From Rahnella bonaserana (GTDB taxonomy: Bacteria > Pseudomonadota > Gammaproteobacteria > Enterobacterales > Enterobacteriaceae), in assembly GCF_019049675.1 (NCBI RefSeq), contig NZ_JAFMOW010000068.1, positions 186,001-250,000 of the forward strand: a stretch of DNA of 64,000 nucleotides. The letters run 5' to 3'. Below the pieces are notes generated by a model. The model saw only the letters and a program-made list of their open reading frames with translations, was not told where the DNA came from and searched no databases. Of the stretch, positions 1-12,316 are shown one piece after another (the stretch's first letter is position 1; each line of letters begins with the position of its first letter). The translations under genes were made by a program, and so were the position numbers.

Positions 1-93
1 CGTGTTTTATTCATCAGGCTTCAGTCTGTGCAGCAATCCGGATGGGAGGGCGCTTATGTTACATGCTCAGACCGCAAACTGAAAATAAGAAGA

Positions 94-113
94 AGGCGGC
101 AATTAAGCCGCCT
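94..113 (-). terminator. trxB terminator
   Basis: GGCGGC (95-100) pairs with GCCGCC (107-112) around the loop AATTAA. On the minus strand the stem is followed by a T-rich tail (TTCTTATTTTC), which suits the end of trxB. On the plus strand it is followed by TCTTTT, so it may work both ways. The first 90 bases of the window show no gene. Confidence 0.7.
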
Positions 114-142
114 CTTTTAAGGGCAATCAGGAGAGAGAATTT

Positions 143-1844
<1,702 letters not shown>

Positions 1845-2339
1845 ATGGTAGACAACAAAAAACGTCCGGGAAAAGATCTCGACCGTATTGACCGTAACAT
1901 CCTCAACGAATTGCAAAAGGATGGCCGGATTTCAAACGTCGAGCTTTCCAAACGTGTGGGATTATCTCCAACTCCATGTCTGGAGCGCGTTCGTCGTCTG
2001 GAACGTCAGGGCTTCATCAATGGTTATACCGCATTGCTTAACCCGCATTATCTGGATGCCTCGTTACTGGTTTTTGTTGAGATTACCCTCAACCGTGGCG
2101 CGCCGGATGTGTTTGAGCAATTTAACGCGGCAGTACAAAAACTCGAAGATATTCAGGAGTGTCACTTGGTTTCAGGGGACTTCGATTATTTGTTGAAAAC
2201 CCGCGTACCTGATATGTCCGCCTACCGTAAGCTGTTAGGTGAGACTTTACTTCGTCTTCCAGGTGTTAACGACACCCGTACCTATGTGGTCATGGAAGAA
2301 GTAAAACAGACAAATCGCCTGGTCATCAAAACCCGGTAA
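1845..2339 (+). CDS. lrp: Leucine-responsive global regulator Lrp
   Basis: A 164-residue AsnC/Lrp-family DNA-binding regulator of amino-acid metabolism, transport and fimbriae. The N-terminal helix-turn-helix (about residues 12-60, including LQKDGRISNVELSKRVGLS) is followed by the RAM ligand/oligomerisation domain (HLVSGDFDYLLK). Length equals the E. coli protein and the sequence looks nearly identical. The start at 1845 (MVDNKKRPGKDLDRIDRNIL) is preceded by a GAGAG stretch; an in-frame upstream ATG-like extension has no family support. Lrp is a known regulator of serC-aroA, which also lies in this window. Confidence 0.98.
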   Translation: MVDNKKRPGKDLDRIDRNILNELQKDGRISNVELSKRVGLSPTPCLERVRRLERQGFINGYTALLNPHYLDASLLVFVEITLNRGAPDVFEQFNAAVQKLEDIQECHLVSGDFDYLLKTRVPDMSAYRKLLGETLLRLPGVNDTRTYVVMEEVKQTNRLVIKTR

Positions 2340-2377
2340 TTGTTCAGGTGCAAAACCTTGTAATTTTAGCTACACTC

Positions 2378-2393
2378 CTGTGTATCTATACAG
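2378..2393. promoter_or_regulatory. LexA box (SOS operator) of ftsK
   Basis: CTGTGTATCTATACAG fits the LexA consensus CTGT-N8-ACAG exactly in both half-sites. It lies 66 bases before the ftsK start, where E. coli ftsK (also known as dinH) has its known LexA site. A weak -35 (TTGTAA, 2358-2363) lies upstream, so the box would cover the -10 region of that promoter. Confidence 0.85.
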
Positions 2394-2397
2394 CTAT

Positions 2398-2429
2398 AGC
2401 GCCGGGGACTCTCGGCGCTGTTGCTTTTT
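2398..2429 (+). terminator. lrp terminator / ftsK leader hairpin
   Basis: AGCGCCG (2398-2404) pairs with CGGCGCT (2413-2419) around an 8-base loop and is followed by GTTGCTTTTTC. It looks like the intrinsic terminator of lrp. It sits downstream of the LexA box, so SOS-driven transcripts into ftsK would also have to cross it. Confidence 0.65.
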
Positions 2430-2459
2430 CTCAGTTCACAGGAACCTGGAGAGCCTTTC

Positions 2460-5400
2460 TTGAGCCAGGAATATACAGAAGATAAAGAAGTTACCCTTAA
2501 AAAACTGAGCAATGGTCGCCGTCTTCTGGAGGCTTTGCTGGTGGTGGTAGCGATTTTTGCTGCTTATTTAATGGCGGCATTGGTGAGTTTTAACCCCTCT
2601 GATCCAAGCTGGTCTCAGACCGCATGGCATGGGCCAATTCACAACTGGGGCGGTGGTGTGGGAGCCTGGATGGCTGACACGCTGTTCTTCATTTTTGGCG
2701 TATTTGGTTACGCTATTCCACCTATTATTCTGTGCCTTTGCTGGGCGGCGTTTCGTCAGCGGGATAAACAGGATTTCGTCGATTATTTTGCCCTTTCGCT
2801 GCGCCTTATCGGGACGCTGGCGCTTATTGTCACGTCTTGTGGTCTGGCTTCAGTCAATATCGATGACCTTTACTACTTTGCTTCAGGTGGCGTAATCGGC
2901 AGTTTGTTAAGTACAGCGATGACGCCGTATTTTAACAACGTCGGTGCGACGCTGGTGTTGTTGTGCGTGTGGGCGGCCGGACTGACACTGTTTACCGGCT
3001 GGTCATGGCTGACGATTGCCGAGAAAATTGGTGGTGTCGTGCTCGGTGTCACGAATATCGTGACCAACCGTTCCCGTCGTGACGATGATTATGACTACGA
3101 CGAGCATGACGATCCGTTACTCGAAGATGACGACGCCAAACCGGTGGCCAGAGTTGCTCCAGCCGTCGCTGGTGCTGCTGCAACAGCAGCGATGCCGGCT
3201 GCCGCCACAGTGGCTACTGAAACAGATGACGACGATGTGCTGTTCTCTGCGCCTTCAGTCAATGAGCATCCAGCAGCACAGGCACCTTCGGCCCCTGTTC
3301 CTGCCCCTGGTGCGACTGACACGGCGGCGCCAGTCGCTGAACCGGCTACTGGCGCGAACCCGGCGCCAGCAGCAGATCCTTATGCTGCACAACCGCCGGT
3401 GGCGGAGATTTCACCTTATCCATCTTCGCCAGTTTCAACCGCGCCACCTCTCTACAATTTCGAAATTCCGGAAGAAACACCGGTGCCGCGTCATCCGCAG
3501 CCCGTGCAGCAATCTCCTTCTCCTGCGCCGGTTGAACGTAATCATGACGATGGCCCGAGCCTCGGTAACTGGCAAACTGCGGTTGAACCTAGCCGTTCAC
3601 CCTTTGATTTCAGTTCGCCGGTACCTGATGCCGCGCAGGCTGCCAGCGTTGCCGCTACGGCTGCCCTCGCGACCGGTCTGGCTCAGGCAGGGCAGTCTGC
3701 GACATCTTCAGCTACTAATACCTTTATGCCTGCTTTCAGTGCTGTAAGTGATGAAAATCCGCAGGTGAAAAAAGGCTTTGGCCCTGAATTGCCGCGTCCA
3801 AACCCGGTACGTATTCCTACGCGTCGCGAGCTGGCGTCGTATGGCATTAAATTGCCGTCTCAGCGTATGGCCGAACAACAGGAAAATGCGCAGGCTGTGA
3901 CACAGCAGAATGGCGGACAGGAAACCTGGCATAACGATCCTCTGGCTCAGGCCGACGAGGAAGCTATGCAGGAAGCCGCATTGCAGCAGGCGTTTGCCGC
4001 GCAGCAGCAAGAGCGTTACGGCGATGCGTTGACTGAAAATGAACCGGATGCTGAAGCTGTCTTACAGGAAGCTGAATTACGCAATGCGTTCGCTGCGCGT
4101 GAGCAGGCGCGTTATCAGCAAGAAGTCGAGCCACAAAGTGGTCTGGTTCAGCATCATCATTCGCAAGATAATCAGGAAGAAATTTCCCGTTCTGCTGCCG
4201 ATGATTTTGCTGCTGCTGCGATGAAACTCAGCCAGCACGATGCTTTCAGCTTCTCGCCAATGGCTGATCTTGTGGACGATACGCCGTCTGAGCCATTGTT
4301 TACGTTGCCAGCACAAGCGGAAGAAGAACCGCAACCTGCAGCGTTTGCTCAGCAACCTTACCAGCGCGCTGCGGCTTCAGAGCCGGTGCAACATGCGCAG
4401 GAGTATGAAGCGCCACGTCAGTCATCGCCATCGGCGCAGCCTGATATGGAAAGTCTGATCCACCCGTTCCTGATGCGTAATGAACAGCCGCTGGTGAAAC
4501 CGACTACGCCGCTGCCGTCACTGGATTTGCTGACCTCGCCTCCGGCAGAAGCGGAACCTGTAGACGAGTTCGCGCTGGAACAGATGGGTAACCTGATCGA
4601 AGCTCGCCTGAATGATTACCGCATCAAAGCAGATGTCGTCGGCAAATTGCCTGGCCCGGTCATTACCCGTTTCGAACTGGACCTGGCGCCGGGCGTTAAA
4701 GCCGCGCGTATTTCTAACCTGTCGCGTGACCTCGCGCGTTCATTGTCTGCCGTTGCAGTGCGTGTCGTAGAAGTGATTCCCGGCAAGCCTTATGTGGGTC
4801 TGGAATTGCCAAACAAAAAGCGCCAGACCGTGTATCTGCGCGAAGTGCTGGACTGTGCGAAGTTTAAAGAAAGTACGTCTCCGCTGACAATTGTGCTGGG
4901 TAAAGATATTTCGGGTGAGCCGGTTATCGCCGATTTGGCGAAAATGCCTCATCTGCTGGTGGCCGGTACGACCGGTTCCGGTAAGTCCGTCGGCGTTAAC
5001 GCCATGATCCTGAGTATGCTGTACAAGTCCAAACCGGAAGATGTGCGCTTCATCATGATCGACCCAAAAATGCTCGAGCTGTCGGTGTATGAAGGTATTC
5101 CTCATCTGCTGACCGAAGTCGTTACCGACATGAAAGATGCAGCGAATGCGTTGCGCTGGTGTGTCGGCGAGATGGAGCGTCGCTATAAACTGATGTCCGC
5201 GTTGGGCGTACGTAATCTGGCGGGCTATAACGAACGAATTCTGGAAGCCGATGCGATGGGACGTCCAATCCCTGATCCATTCTGGAAGCCGGGCGATGGT
5301 ATGGCCGCTGAGCCGCCGTATCTGCAAAAAGAACCGTTTATCGTAGTGATGGTCGATGAGTTTGCCGACCTGATGATGACGGTCGGTAAAAAGGTGGAAG

Positions 5401-5987
5401 AACTGATCGCGCGTCTGGCCCAGAAAGCCCGTGCCGCAGGTATTCACCTGGTTCTGGCGACACAGCGTCCTTCTGTCGATGTGATTACCGGTCTGATCAA
5501 AGCTAACATCCCGACCCGTATTGCCTTTACGGTGTCGAGTAAAATTGACTCCCGTACCATTCTGGATCAGGGCGGGGCGGAATCGCTGTTGGGGATGGGT
5601 GACATGCTTTATATGGCTCCGAACTCCTCGATTCCGGTGCGTGTTCACGGTGCGTTTGTCCGTGACCAGGAAGTCCATGCCGTGGTTCAGGACTGGAAAG
5701 CACGCGGTCGTCCGAAATATATCGAAAGCATTGTTTCCGGTGGTGACGATGGTGAAGGTGGCGGTTTAGGTCTGGACGGCGATGAAGAGCTTGATGCTCT
5801 GTTTGATCAGGCTGTGGCATTCGTCGTCGACAAACGTCGCGCATCAATTTCAGGCGTTCAGCGTCAGTTCCGCATCGGTTACAACCGTGCGGCACGTATC
5901 GTTGAACAAATGGAAGCGCAGGGCATTGTCAGTGCGCCGGGCCATAACGGTAACCGTGAAGTGCTGGCGCCGCCGTCGCACGAATAA
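2460..5987 (+). CDS. ftsK: DNA translocase FtsK
   Basis: An 1175-residue septal DNA pump that couples division to chromosome-dimer resolution at dif. Order: N-terminal membrane domain (about 20-195, four or more helices), a long Pro/Gln/Ala-rich linker (about 200-690), the RecA-like motor with Walker A GTTGSGKS (836-843) and Walker [10 protein letters not shown] (Asp966/Glu967), and the winged-helix gamma domain (about 1110-1175) that reads KOPS and contacts XerD. The start is TTG at 2460, reading (M)[10 protein letters not shown] as in E. coli; GGAG at 2448-2451 gives 8-base spacing. Shorter than E. coli FtsK (1329 residues), with the difference in the low-complexity linker. Confidence 0.97.
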   Translation: MSQEYTEDKEVTLKKLSNGRRLLEALLVVVAIFAAYLMAALVSFNPSDPSWSQTAWHGPIHNWGGGVGAWMADTLFFIFGVFGYAIPPIILCLCWAAFRQRDKQDFVDYFALSLRLIGTLALIVTSCGLASVNIDDLYYFASGGVIGSLLSTAMTPYFNNVGATLVLLCVWAAGLTLFTGWSWLTIAEKIGGVVLGVTNIVTNRSRRDDDYDYDEHDDPLLEDDDAKPVARVAPAVAGAAATAAMPAAATVATETDDDDVLFSAPSVNEHPAAQAPSAPVPAPGATDTAAPVAEPATGANPAPAADPYAAQPPVAEISPYPSSPVSTAPPLYNFEIPEETPVPRHPQPVQQSPSPAPVERNHDDGPSLGNWQTAVEPSRSPFDFSSPVPDAAQAASVAATAALATGLAQAGQSATSSATNTFMPAFSAVSDENPQVKKGFGPELPRPNPVRIPTRRELASYGIKLPSQRMAEQQENAQAVTQQNGGQETWHNDPLAQADEEAMQEAALQQAFAAQQQERYGDALTENEPDAEAVLQEAELRNAFAAREQARYQQEVEPQSGLVQHHHSQDNQEEISRSAADDFAAAAMKLSQHDAFSFSPMADLVDDTPSEPLFTLPAQAEEEPQPAAFAQQPYQRAAASEPVQHAQEYEAPRQSSPSAQPDMESLIHPFLMRNEQPLVKPTTPLPSLDLLTSPPAEAEPVDEFALEQMGNLIEARLNDYRIKADVVGKLPGPVITRFELDLAPGVKAARISNLSRDLARSLSAVAVRVVEVIPGKPYVGLELPNKKRQTVYLREVLDCAKFKESTSPLTIVLGKDISGEPVIADLAKMPHLLVAGTTGSGKSVGVNAMILSMLYKSKPEDVRFIMIDPKMLELSVYEGIPHLLTEVVTDMKDAANALRWCVGEMERRYKLMSALGVRNLAGYNERILEADAMGRPIPDPFWKPGDGMAAEPPYLQKEPFIVVMVDEFADLMMTVGKKVEELIARLAQKARAAGIHLVLATQRPSVDVITGLIKANIPTRIAFTVSSKIDSRTILDQGGAESLLGMGDMLYMAPNSSIPVRVHGAFVRDQEVHAVVQDWKARGRPKYIESIVSGGDDGEGGGLGLDGDEELDALFDQAVAFVVDKRRASISGVQRQFRIGYNRAARIVEQMEAQGIVSAPGHNGNREVLAPPSHE

Positions 5988-6002
5988 ATCCTTTCAAAAT
6001 TA

Positions 6003-6069
6003 ATATCCAAAATCATTCGGGCTGGATCAAGGCAGCTAACGCAGAGACAGTTCGAATGATGAAGGATAT
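6003..6069. repeat. Short copy of a palindromic intergenic repeat
   Basis: A 67-base element bounded by ATATCC (6003-6008) and GGATAT (6064-6069), with inner arms ATCATTCG / CGAATGAT. Its two ends align with the two ends of the longer element at 18780-18904 read on the other strand, including the shared CAAGGC and AGCTAACGCA blocks, while the middle of the long copy is missing. It lies 15 bases after ftsK and carries no coding sequence. Confidence 0.7.
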
Positions 6070-6212
6070 TTGCAAAGATGCGTAAAACACATGTTTTTCA
6101 GATGATTGAGCTACCACCGGAGCGCTGCCTCGGATAGAGTTCGCACCATACGTCTTTTGCCTGTGTAAAAGGCATCGTCTGAAGTTTATGGATTTCTGAG
6201 GTAAGTATAAGA

Positions 6213-6824
6213 ATGAAAAAATTGTTAATGGTAGGGTGTTTACTGACCGCATTTACCTCCGCTTCCGTATTAGCGGACGCCAGCAGCGATCTCAAATCCC
6301 GTCTGGGCAAACTTAATACTTTCCACGCCAGCTTCACTCAGACTGTCACCAGCGATGATGGTGCAGCCGTTCAGCAGGGCGAAGGTCAGCTGTGGGTCAA
6401 GCGTCCGAACCTGTTTAACTGGCATATGACGACGCCGGATGAAAGCATTCTGGTTTCTGACGGCAAAACCCTGTGGTTCTACAATCCGTTCGTAGAGCAG
6501 GTCACCGCGACCTGGCTTAAAAACGCGACCGGTAACACACCGTTCATGCTGATTACCCGTAACGACAGCAGCGACTGGGCTAAATACAACGTGAAGCAGA
6601 AAGGCGATGATTTTGAGTTAACGCCAAAAACGTCAACCGGTAATCTGAAGCAATTTGCCATCACGGTTACGCCGACCGGCACCATCAAAAGCTTTACTGC
6701 GGTTGAGCAGGACGGTCAGAAAAGTGCTTACACACTGAAGGGTGAGCAAAATGCGGCCGTTGATGATGCTAAATTTAAATTTACTCCACCTAAGGGTGTG
6801 ACGGTGGACGACCAGCGTCAGTGA
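6213..6824 (+). CDS. lolA: Outer-membrane lipoprotein carrier LolA
   Basis: A 203-residue periplasmic chaperone that carries lipoproteins from LolCDE to LolB. A Sec signal peptide ([21 protein letters not shown]) is predicted to be cut before DASSDL, leaving a beta-barrel-like domain; the LolA-family segments [11 protein letters not shown] and [11 protein letters not shown] are present. Length equals the E. coli protein. The start at 6213 has GAGG about 10 bases upstream. The gene ends 7 bases before rarA, so the two are probably cotranscribed as in E. coli. Confidence 0.96.
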   Translation: MKKLLMVGCLLTAFTSASVLADASSDLKSRLGKLNTFHASFTQTVTSDDGAAVQQGEGQLWVKRPNLFNWHMTTPDESILVSDGKTLWFYNPFVEQVTATWLKNATGNTPFMLITRNDSSDWAKYNVKQKGDDFELTPKTSTGNLKQFAITVTPTGTIKSFTAVEQDGQKSAYTLKGEQNAAVDDAKFKFTPPKGVTVDDQRQ

Positions 6825-6831
6825 GGTTAGT

Positions 6832-8175
6832 TTGAGTAATCTGTCACTCGATTTTTCCCAAAATGAATTCCAGCCACTGGCCGCCAGAATGCGGCCAGTA
6901 ACCCTTGCAGAATACATCGGGCAGCAGCATCTGTTAGCGCCTGGCAAACCTTTGCCGCGGGCGATTGAAGCAGGGCAACTGCATTCTATGATTTTGTGGG
7001 GGCCTCCGGGCACCGGGAAAACGACGCTGGCAGAACTGATTGGCCGCTATGCTAATGCCGATGTTGAACGTATTTCGGCGGTAACATCAGGCGTGAAAGA
7101 TATCCGTGAAGCGATTGAGCGTGCCCGGCAGAATCGTGATGCCGGGCGTCGTACGATCCTGTTCGTCGACGAGGTTCATCGTTTTAACAAAAGTCAGCAG
7201 GACGCTTTCCTGCCGCACATAGAAGATGGCACCATAACGTTCATTGGTGCAACGACTGAAAACCCCTCGTTCGAACTCAATTCCGCATTGCTTTCCCGCG
7301 CACGTGTTTATCTGCTCAAATCACTGACGGCTGAAGATATCGAGAAAGTGATTGATCAGGCACTGACTAATGCCGAGCGCGGTTATGCCAATGAAAAAAT
7401 CCGCGTCCCGCCAGAAACCCGCCGCATGCTTTCGGAGCTGGTGAATGGTGACGCGCGCCGTGCTCTCAACAGTATTGAGATGATGGCCGATATGGCCGAA
7501 ATTGACGCCAAAGGTTACCGGACGTTAACGCCGGAATTGCTCACGGAAATAGCCGGTGAGCGCAGTGCGCGTTTCGATAATAAAGGCGATCGTTTTTACG
7601 ATTTAATCTCTGCGTTGCATAAATCTGTACGCGGTTCCTCGCCTGATGCCGCTCTTTACTGGTATGCGAGAATCATCACTGCCGGCGGCGATCCGCTATA
7701 TGTGGCGCGCCGTTTGCTGGCGATTGCCTCCGAGGATGTCGGCAATGCGGATCCGCGTGGTATGCAGGTCGCCATTGCTGCCTGGGATTGTTTCACCCGT
7801 GTCGGTCCGGCGGAAGGTGAGCGGGCGATTGCTCAGGCGATTGTGTATCTGGCGTGTGCGCCTAAAAGTAATGCTGTTTATACCGCGTTCAAATCGGCCA
7901 TGCGCGATGCGCGCGAAATGGCTGATTACGATGTACCTGAACATTTGCGGAATGCACCCACGAAGTTGATGAAAGAAATGGGTTTGGGTGCAGAGTATCG
8001 TTATGCACATGACGAACCCAACGCCTACGCGGCGGGCGAAGATTATTTCCCTCCTGAAATGGCCCGTACGCAGTATTATTACCCGACGTCACGCGGGCTT
8101 GAAGGCAAGATCGGCGAAAAGCTGGCATGGCTTGCCGAGCAAGATCAAAATAGCCCGACAAAACGCTACCGCTAA
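6832..8175 (+). CDS. rarA: Replication-associated recombination ATPase RarA
   Basis: A 447-residue AAA+ ATPase (also MgsA) related to clamp loaders and acting at stalled forks. Visible are Walker [10 protein letters not shown] (57-65), Walker B ILFVDEVH (Asp113/Glu114), the sensor-1 segment [13 protein letters not shown], and the C-terminal tetramerisation region. The start is TTG at 6832 ([20 protein letters not shown]), with GAGG overlapping the lolA stop; this matches the E. coli N-terminus. The lolA-rarA-serS order is the usual one. Length equals E. coli. Confidence 0.96.
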   Translation: MSNLSLDFSQNEFQPLAARMRPVTLAEYIGQQHLLAPGKPLPRAIEAGQLHSMILWGPPGTGKTTLAELIGRYANADVERISAVTSGVKDIREAIERARQNRDAGRRTILFVDEVHRFNKSQQDAFLPHIEDGTITFIGATTENPSFELNSALLSRARVYLLKSLTAEDIEKVIDQALTNAERGYANEKIRVPPETRRMLSELVNGDARRALNSIEMMADMAEIDAKGYRTLTPELLTEIAGERSARFDNKGDRFYDLISALHKSVRGSSPDAALYWYARIITAGGDPLYVARRLLAIASEDVGNADPRGMQVAIAAWDCFTRVGPAEGERAIAQAIVYLACAPKSNAVYTAFKSAMRDAREMADYDVPEHLRNAPTKLMKEMGLGAEYRYAHDEPNAYAAGEDYFPPEMARTQYYYPTSRGLEGKIGEKLAWLAEQDQNSPTKRYR

Positions 8176-8207
8176 CTTTATCGTTGCGGTAAGGTTACCC
8201 GTGATAA

Positions 8208-9575
<1,368 letters not shown>

Positions 9576-9602
9576 CCCCGTTGTATATGCATTAATATAG
9601 CC

Positions 9603-9628
9603 AAAAAGCGCCTTAGGGCGCTTTTTTT
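9603..9628 (+). terminator. serS terminator
   Basis: GCGCC (9608-9612) pairs with GGCGC (9617-9621) around TTAG. The stem is extended by A5 on the left and T5 on the right, and a seven-T tract follows. Confidence 0.9.
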
Positions 9629-9690
9629 ATGCATAAAATCATGCGTTGCGTTAAGAATTCCTCATTTCCCCTGATCCAACCTTGCCTTTT

Positions 9691-9731
9691 TTGATAGCAG
9701 ACAAAGTTTCCTACCACCTTATTAGTAGTAT
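9691..9731 (+). promoter_or_regulatory. FNR-type anaerobic promoter of the dms operon
   Basis: TTGATAGCAGACAA (9691-9704) resembles the FNR consensus TTGAT-N4-ATCAA, with a perfect left half and three of five in the right half. A -10 like TAGTAT lies at 9726-9731. That puts the likely start site near 9739 and the centre of the FNR site at about -41.5, the textbook class II position. Its role is inferred from this geometry and from the anaerobic genes downstream. Confidence 0.7.
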
Positions 9732-9776
9732 CCCTGCATTCTGAGTGGGTAACTACTTTAAGACCGGAGCGGGAAA

Positions 9777-12233
9777 ATGTCGGAAATTAAACCAGAAATC
9801 ACCACGGTTAAAAGTGGTATCAGCCGCCGGACGTTGATGAAAACATCAACGCTGGCAGGACTGGCCCTTGCTGCAGGCGGCGTATCGCTGCCATTTAGCC
9901 GTAAAGCACTGGCGCAGGCTGTGGGTGAGGCGAAAAATTCTGCACCTGAAGACAAAGTGGTCTGGGGAGCCTGCTCGGTCAACTGCGGCAGCCGCTGCGC
10001 GCTGCGTCTCCATGTACGTGATGACGAAGTGTACTGGGTCGAAACGGATAATACCGGACATGACATCTACGGTGATCATCAGGTTCGCGCCTGCCTGCGT
10101 GGCCGCTCAATCCGCCGGCGAATGAACCATCCGGAGCGTCTGAATTACCCTATGAAGCGTGTCGGCAAACGTGGTGAAGGTAAATTCAAACGCATCAGTT
10201 GGGAACAGGCCTTTGATGAGATCGCCAATAACCTGAAGCGGATTGTCGCCAAATATGGCAATGAGGCCGTTTACATCAACTACACCTCCGGCATTGTGGG
10301 CGGCAATATTACCCGTTCTTCCCCTTACGCCTCTCTGGTTGCCCGTCTGATGAACTGTTACGGCGGCTTCCTTAGCCATTACGGTACTTACAGTACCGCG
10401 CAAATCGCCTGCGCCATGCCATACACTTATGGCAGTAATGATGGTAACAGCACGTCAGATATTGAAAACAGCAAGCTTGTGGTGCTTTTCGGTAACAATC
10501 CGGCGGAAACGCGCATGAGCGGTGGCGGCATCACCTACTACCTCGAGCAGGCGCGTCAGCGTTCCAATGCCCGTATGATCGTGATCGACCCGCGCTACAC
10601 TGACACTGCCGCTGGCCGTGAAGATGAGTGGATCCCGATCCGTCCGGGAACGGATGCTGCGCTGGTCGCCGGTCTTGCGCATGTGTTGATCTCCGAAAAT
10701 ATGGTCGATCAGCCTTTCCTCGATGCCTGTTGCGTGGGCTATGACGAAAAAACATTGCCCGCGGACGCACCGGCCAACAGCCACTACAAAGCTTATATTC
10801 TCGGTCAGGGGGAAGATGGGACGGCGAAGACGCCTGCATGGGCATCCCGTATTACCGGTATTCCGGCAGACCGTATTGTCAAACTGGCCCGGGAAATTGG
10901 ACAAGCCAAACCGGCGTATATTTCTCAGGGCTGGGGTCCGCAGCGTCAGGCTAATGGTGAGCTGACCTCCCGCGCCATCGCCATGCTGCCGATTTTGACC
11001 GGCAATGTTGGCATTAATGGCGGTAACAGCGGCGCGCGTGAGTCGACTTACACCATTACTATCGAACGTATGCCGGTGCTGGAAAACCCGGTGAAAACGC
11101 AGATCTCCTGTTTCAGCTGGACTGATGCCATTGCGCGCGGACCTGAAATGACCGCCAAAGCAGACGGTGTGCGCGGTAAAGACAAGCTGGATGTGCCGAT
11201 CAAATTCATCTGGAACTATGCCGGAAACACCATCACCAACCAGCATTCAGATATCAATAAAACTCACGATATTCTGCAGGATGACTCGCAATGCGAAATG
11301 ATCGTGGTGCTGGAAAACTTCATGACATCCTCGGCGAAATACGCCGATATCCTGCTGCCGGATCTCATGACTGTCGAACAGGAAGATATTATTCCAAACG
11401 ACTACGCCGGGAATATGGGATACCTGATTTTCATCCAGCCCGCGACCTCCGCCAAATTCGAGCGCAAAGGCATTTACGAGATGATGAGCGAAGTGGCGCG
11501 TCGTCTTGGTCCGGATGTTTACGACAAATTTACCGAAGGCCGTACCCAGCGAGAATGGTTGCAGTATCTGTACGCCAAAATGCTGGCGAAAGACCCGGCA
11601 TTGCCTGCGTATGAAGAACTGCGCGAAATGGGAATTTATAAACGTAAAGATCCGGCAGGGCATTTCGTGGCCTATAAAAAATTCCGTCAGGATCCTGTCG
11701 CTAATCCGCTAAAAACACCCTCCGGAAAAATCGAAATTTATTCCTCTGCACTGGCCAAAATTGCCAGTGAATGGGAGCTGAAAAAAGACGAAACAATCAG
11801 CCCGCTTCCAGTCTATGCCTCAACCTTTGAAGGCTGGGATGACCCGAAACGCAGTCAGTTCCCGCTCCAGATGTTCGGCTTCCATTACAAAGCCCGCACT
11901 CATTCCACGTACGGCAATATCGACGTGCTGCAGGCGGCCTGTCGTCAGGAAGTGTGGATTAATCCAATGGATGCCAAAACCCGTGGCATTGAGAACGGTG
12001 ACAAAGTGAAAGTGTTTAACGACCGCGGCGAAGTACGTGTGGCAGCGAAAGTCACGCCACGCATCATGCCAGGTGTCGTCGCGATGGGGCAGGGCGCATG
12101 GCATCAGGCCAATATGAGTGGTGACCGTATTGACCATGGTGCCTGCATGAACACGCTGACGACCCAGCGCCCGTCTCCGCTGGCGAAAGGTAATCCTCAG
12201 CATACGAATTTGATTCAGATAGAAAAAGTCTAA
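9777..12233 (+). CDS. ynfE: Molybdopterin oxidoreductase catalytic subunit, YnfE/YnfF-like
   Basis: An 818-residue DmsA/YnfE-family catalytic subunit (bis-MGD, one [4Fe-4S]) facing the periplasm. A Tat signal (SRRTLMK, residues 17-23, then a hydrophobic stretch to about ALAQA) precedes the FS0 cysteines Cys66, Cys70, Cys74 and Cys106. The molybdenum serine is probably Ser206 in HYGTYSTAQ. Segments such as the stretch around 200-230 (ending CAMPYTYG) and MTVEQEDIIPNDY match my recollection of E. coli YnfE/YnfF rather than DmsA. I cannot separate YnfE from YnfF. E. coli YnfE/F are linked to selenate reduction. It is the first gene of the operon, behind the FNR-type promoter. Confidence 0.93.
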   Translation: MSEIKPEITTVKSGISRRTLMKTSTLAGLALAAGGVSLPFSRKALAQAVGEAKNSAPEDKVVWGACSVNCGSRCALRLHVRDDEVYWVETDNTGHDIYGDHQVRACLRGRSIRRRMNHPERLNYPMKRVGKRGEGKFKRISWEQAFDEIANNLKRIVAKYGNEAVYINYTSGIVGGNITRSSPYASLVARLMNCYGGFLSHYGTYSTAQIACAMPYTYGSNDGNSTSDIENSKLVVLFGNNPAETRMSGGGITYYLEQARQRSNARMIVIDPRYTDTAAGREDEWIPIRPGTDAALVAGLAHVLISENMVDQPFLDACCVGYDEKTLPADAPANSHYKAYILGQGEDGTAKTPAWASRITGIPADRIVKLAREIGQAKPAYISQGWGPQRQANGELTSRAIAMLPILTGNVGINGGNSGARESTYTITIERMPVLENPVKTQISCFSWTDAIARGPEMTAKADGVRGKDKLDVPIKFIWNYAGNTITNQHSDINKTHDILQDDSQCEMIVVLENFMTSSAKYADILLPDLMTVEQEDIIPNDYAGNMGYLIFIQPATSAKFERKGIYEMMSEVARRLGPDVYDKFTEGRTQREWLQYLYAKMLAKDPALPAYEELREMGIYKRKDPAGHFVAYKKFRQDPVANPLKTPSGKIEIYSSALAKIASEWELKKDETISPLPVYASTFEGWDDPKRSQFPLQMFGFHYKARTHSTYGNIDVLQAACRQEVWINPMDAKTRGIENGDKVKVFNDRGEVRVAAKVTPRIMPGVVAMGQGAWHQANMSGDRIDHGACMNTLTTQRPSPLAKGNPQHTNLIQIEKV

Positions 12234-12316
12234 AAAAGCCCTGGCCCAGGAGCCTGGCTCAGTAACATGGTTGTTAAATTTTTCGTCCTTAAGATAAGGG
12301 CGCAACGGAGTAAGCA

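Noticed and set aside
4740-5678. 312-codon open frame antisense to the ftsK motor domain
   Set aside because: Composition is His/Arg/Phe-rich, typical of a reverse-strand shadow of a biased gene; FtsK itself is unambiguous.
10455-11246. 263-codon open frame antisense to the first catalytic dms gene
   Set aside because: No start context or domain; the sense protein is clear along the whole length.
12234-12316. Terminator between the two catalytic dms subunits
   Set aside because: The CCAGG/CCTGG inverted repeat has a two-base loop and no T-tract, so it does not form a usable hairpin terminator.
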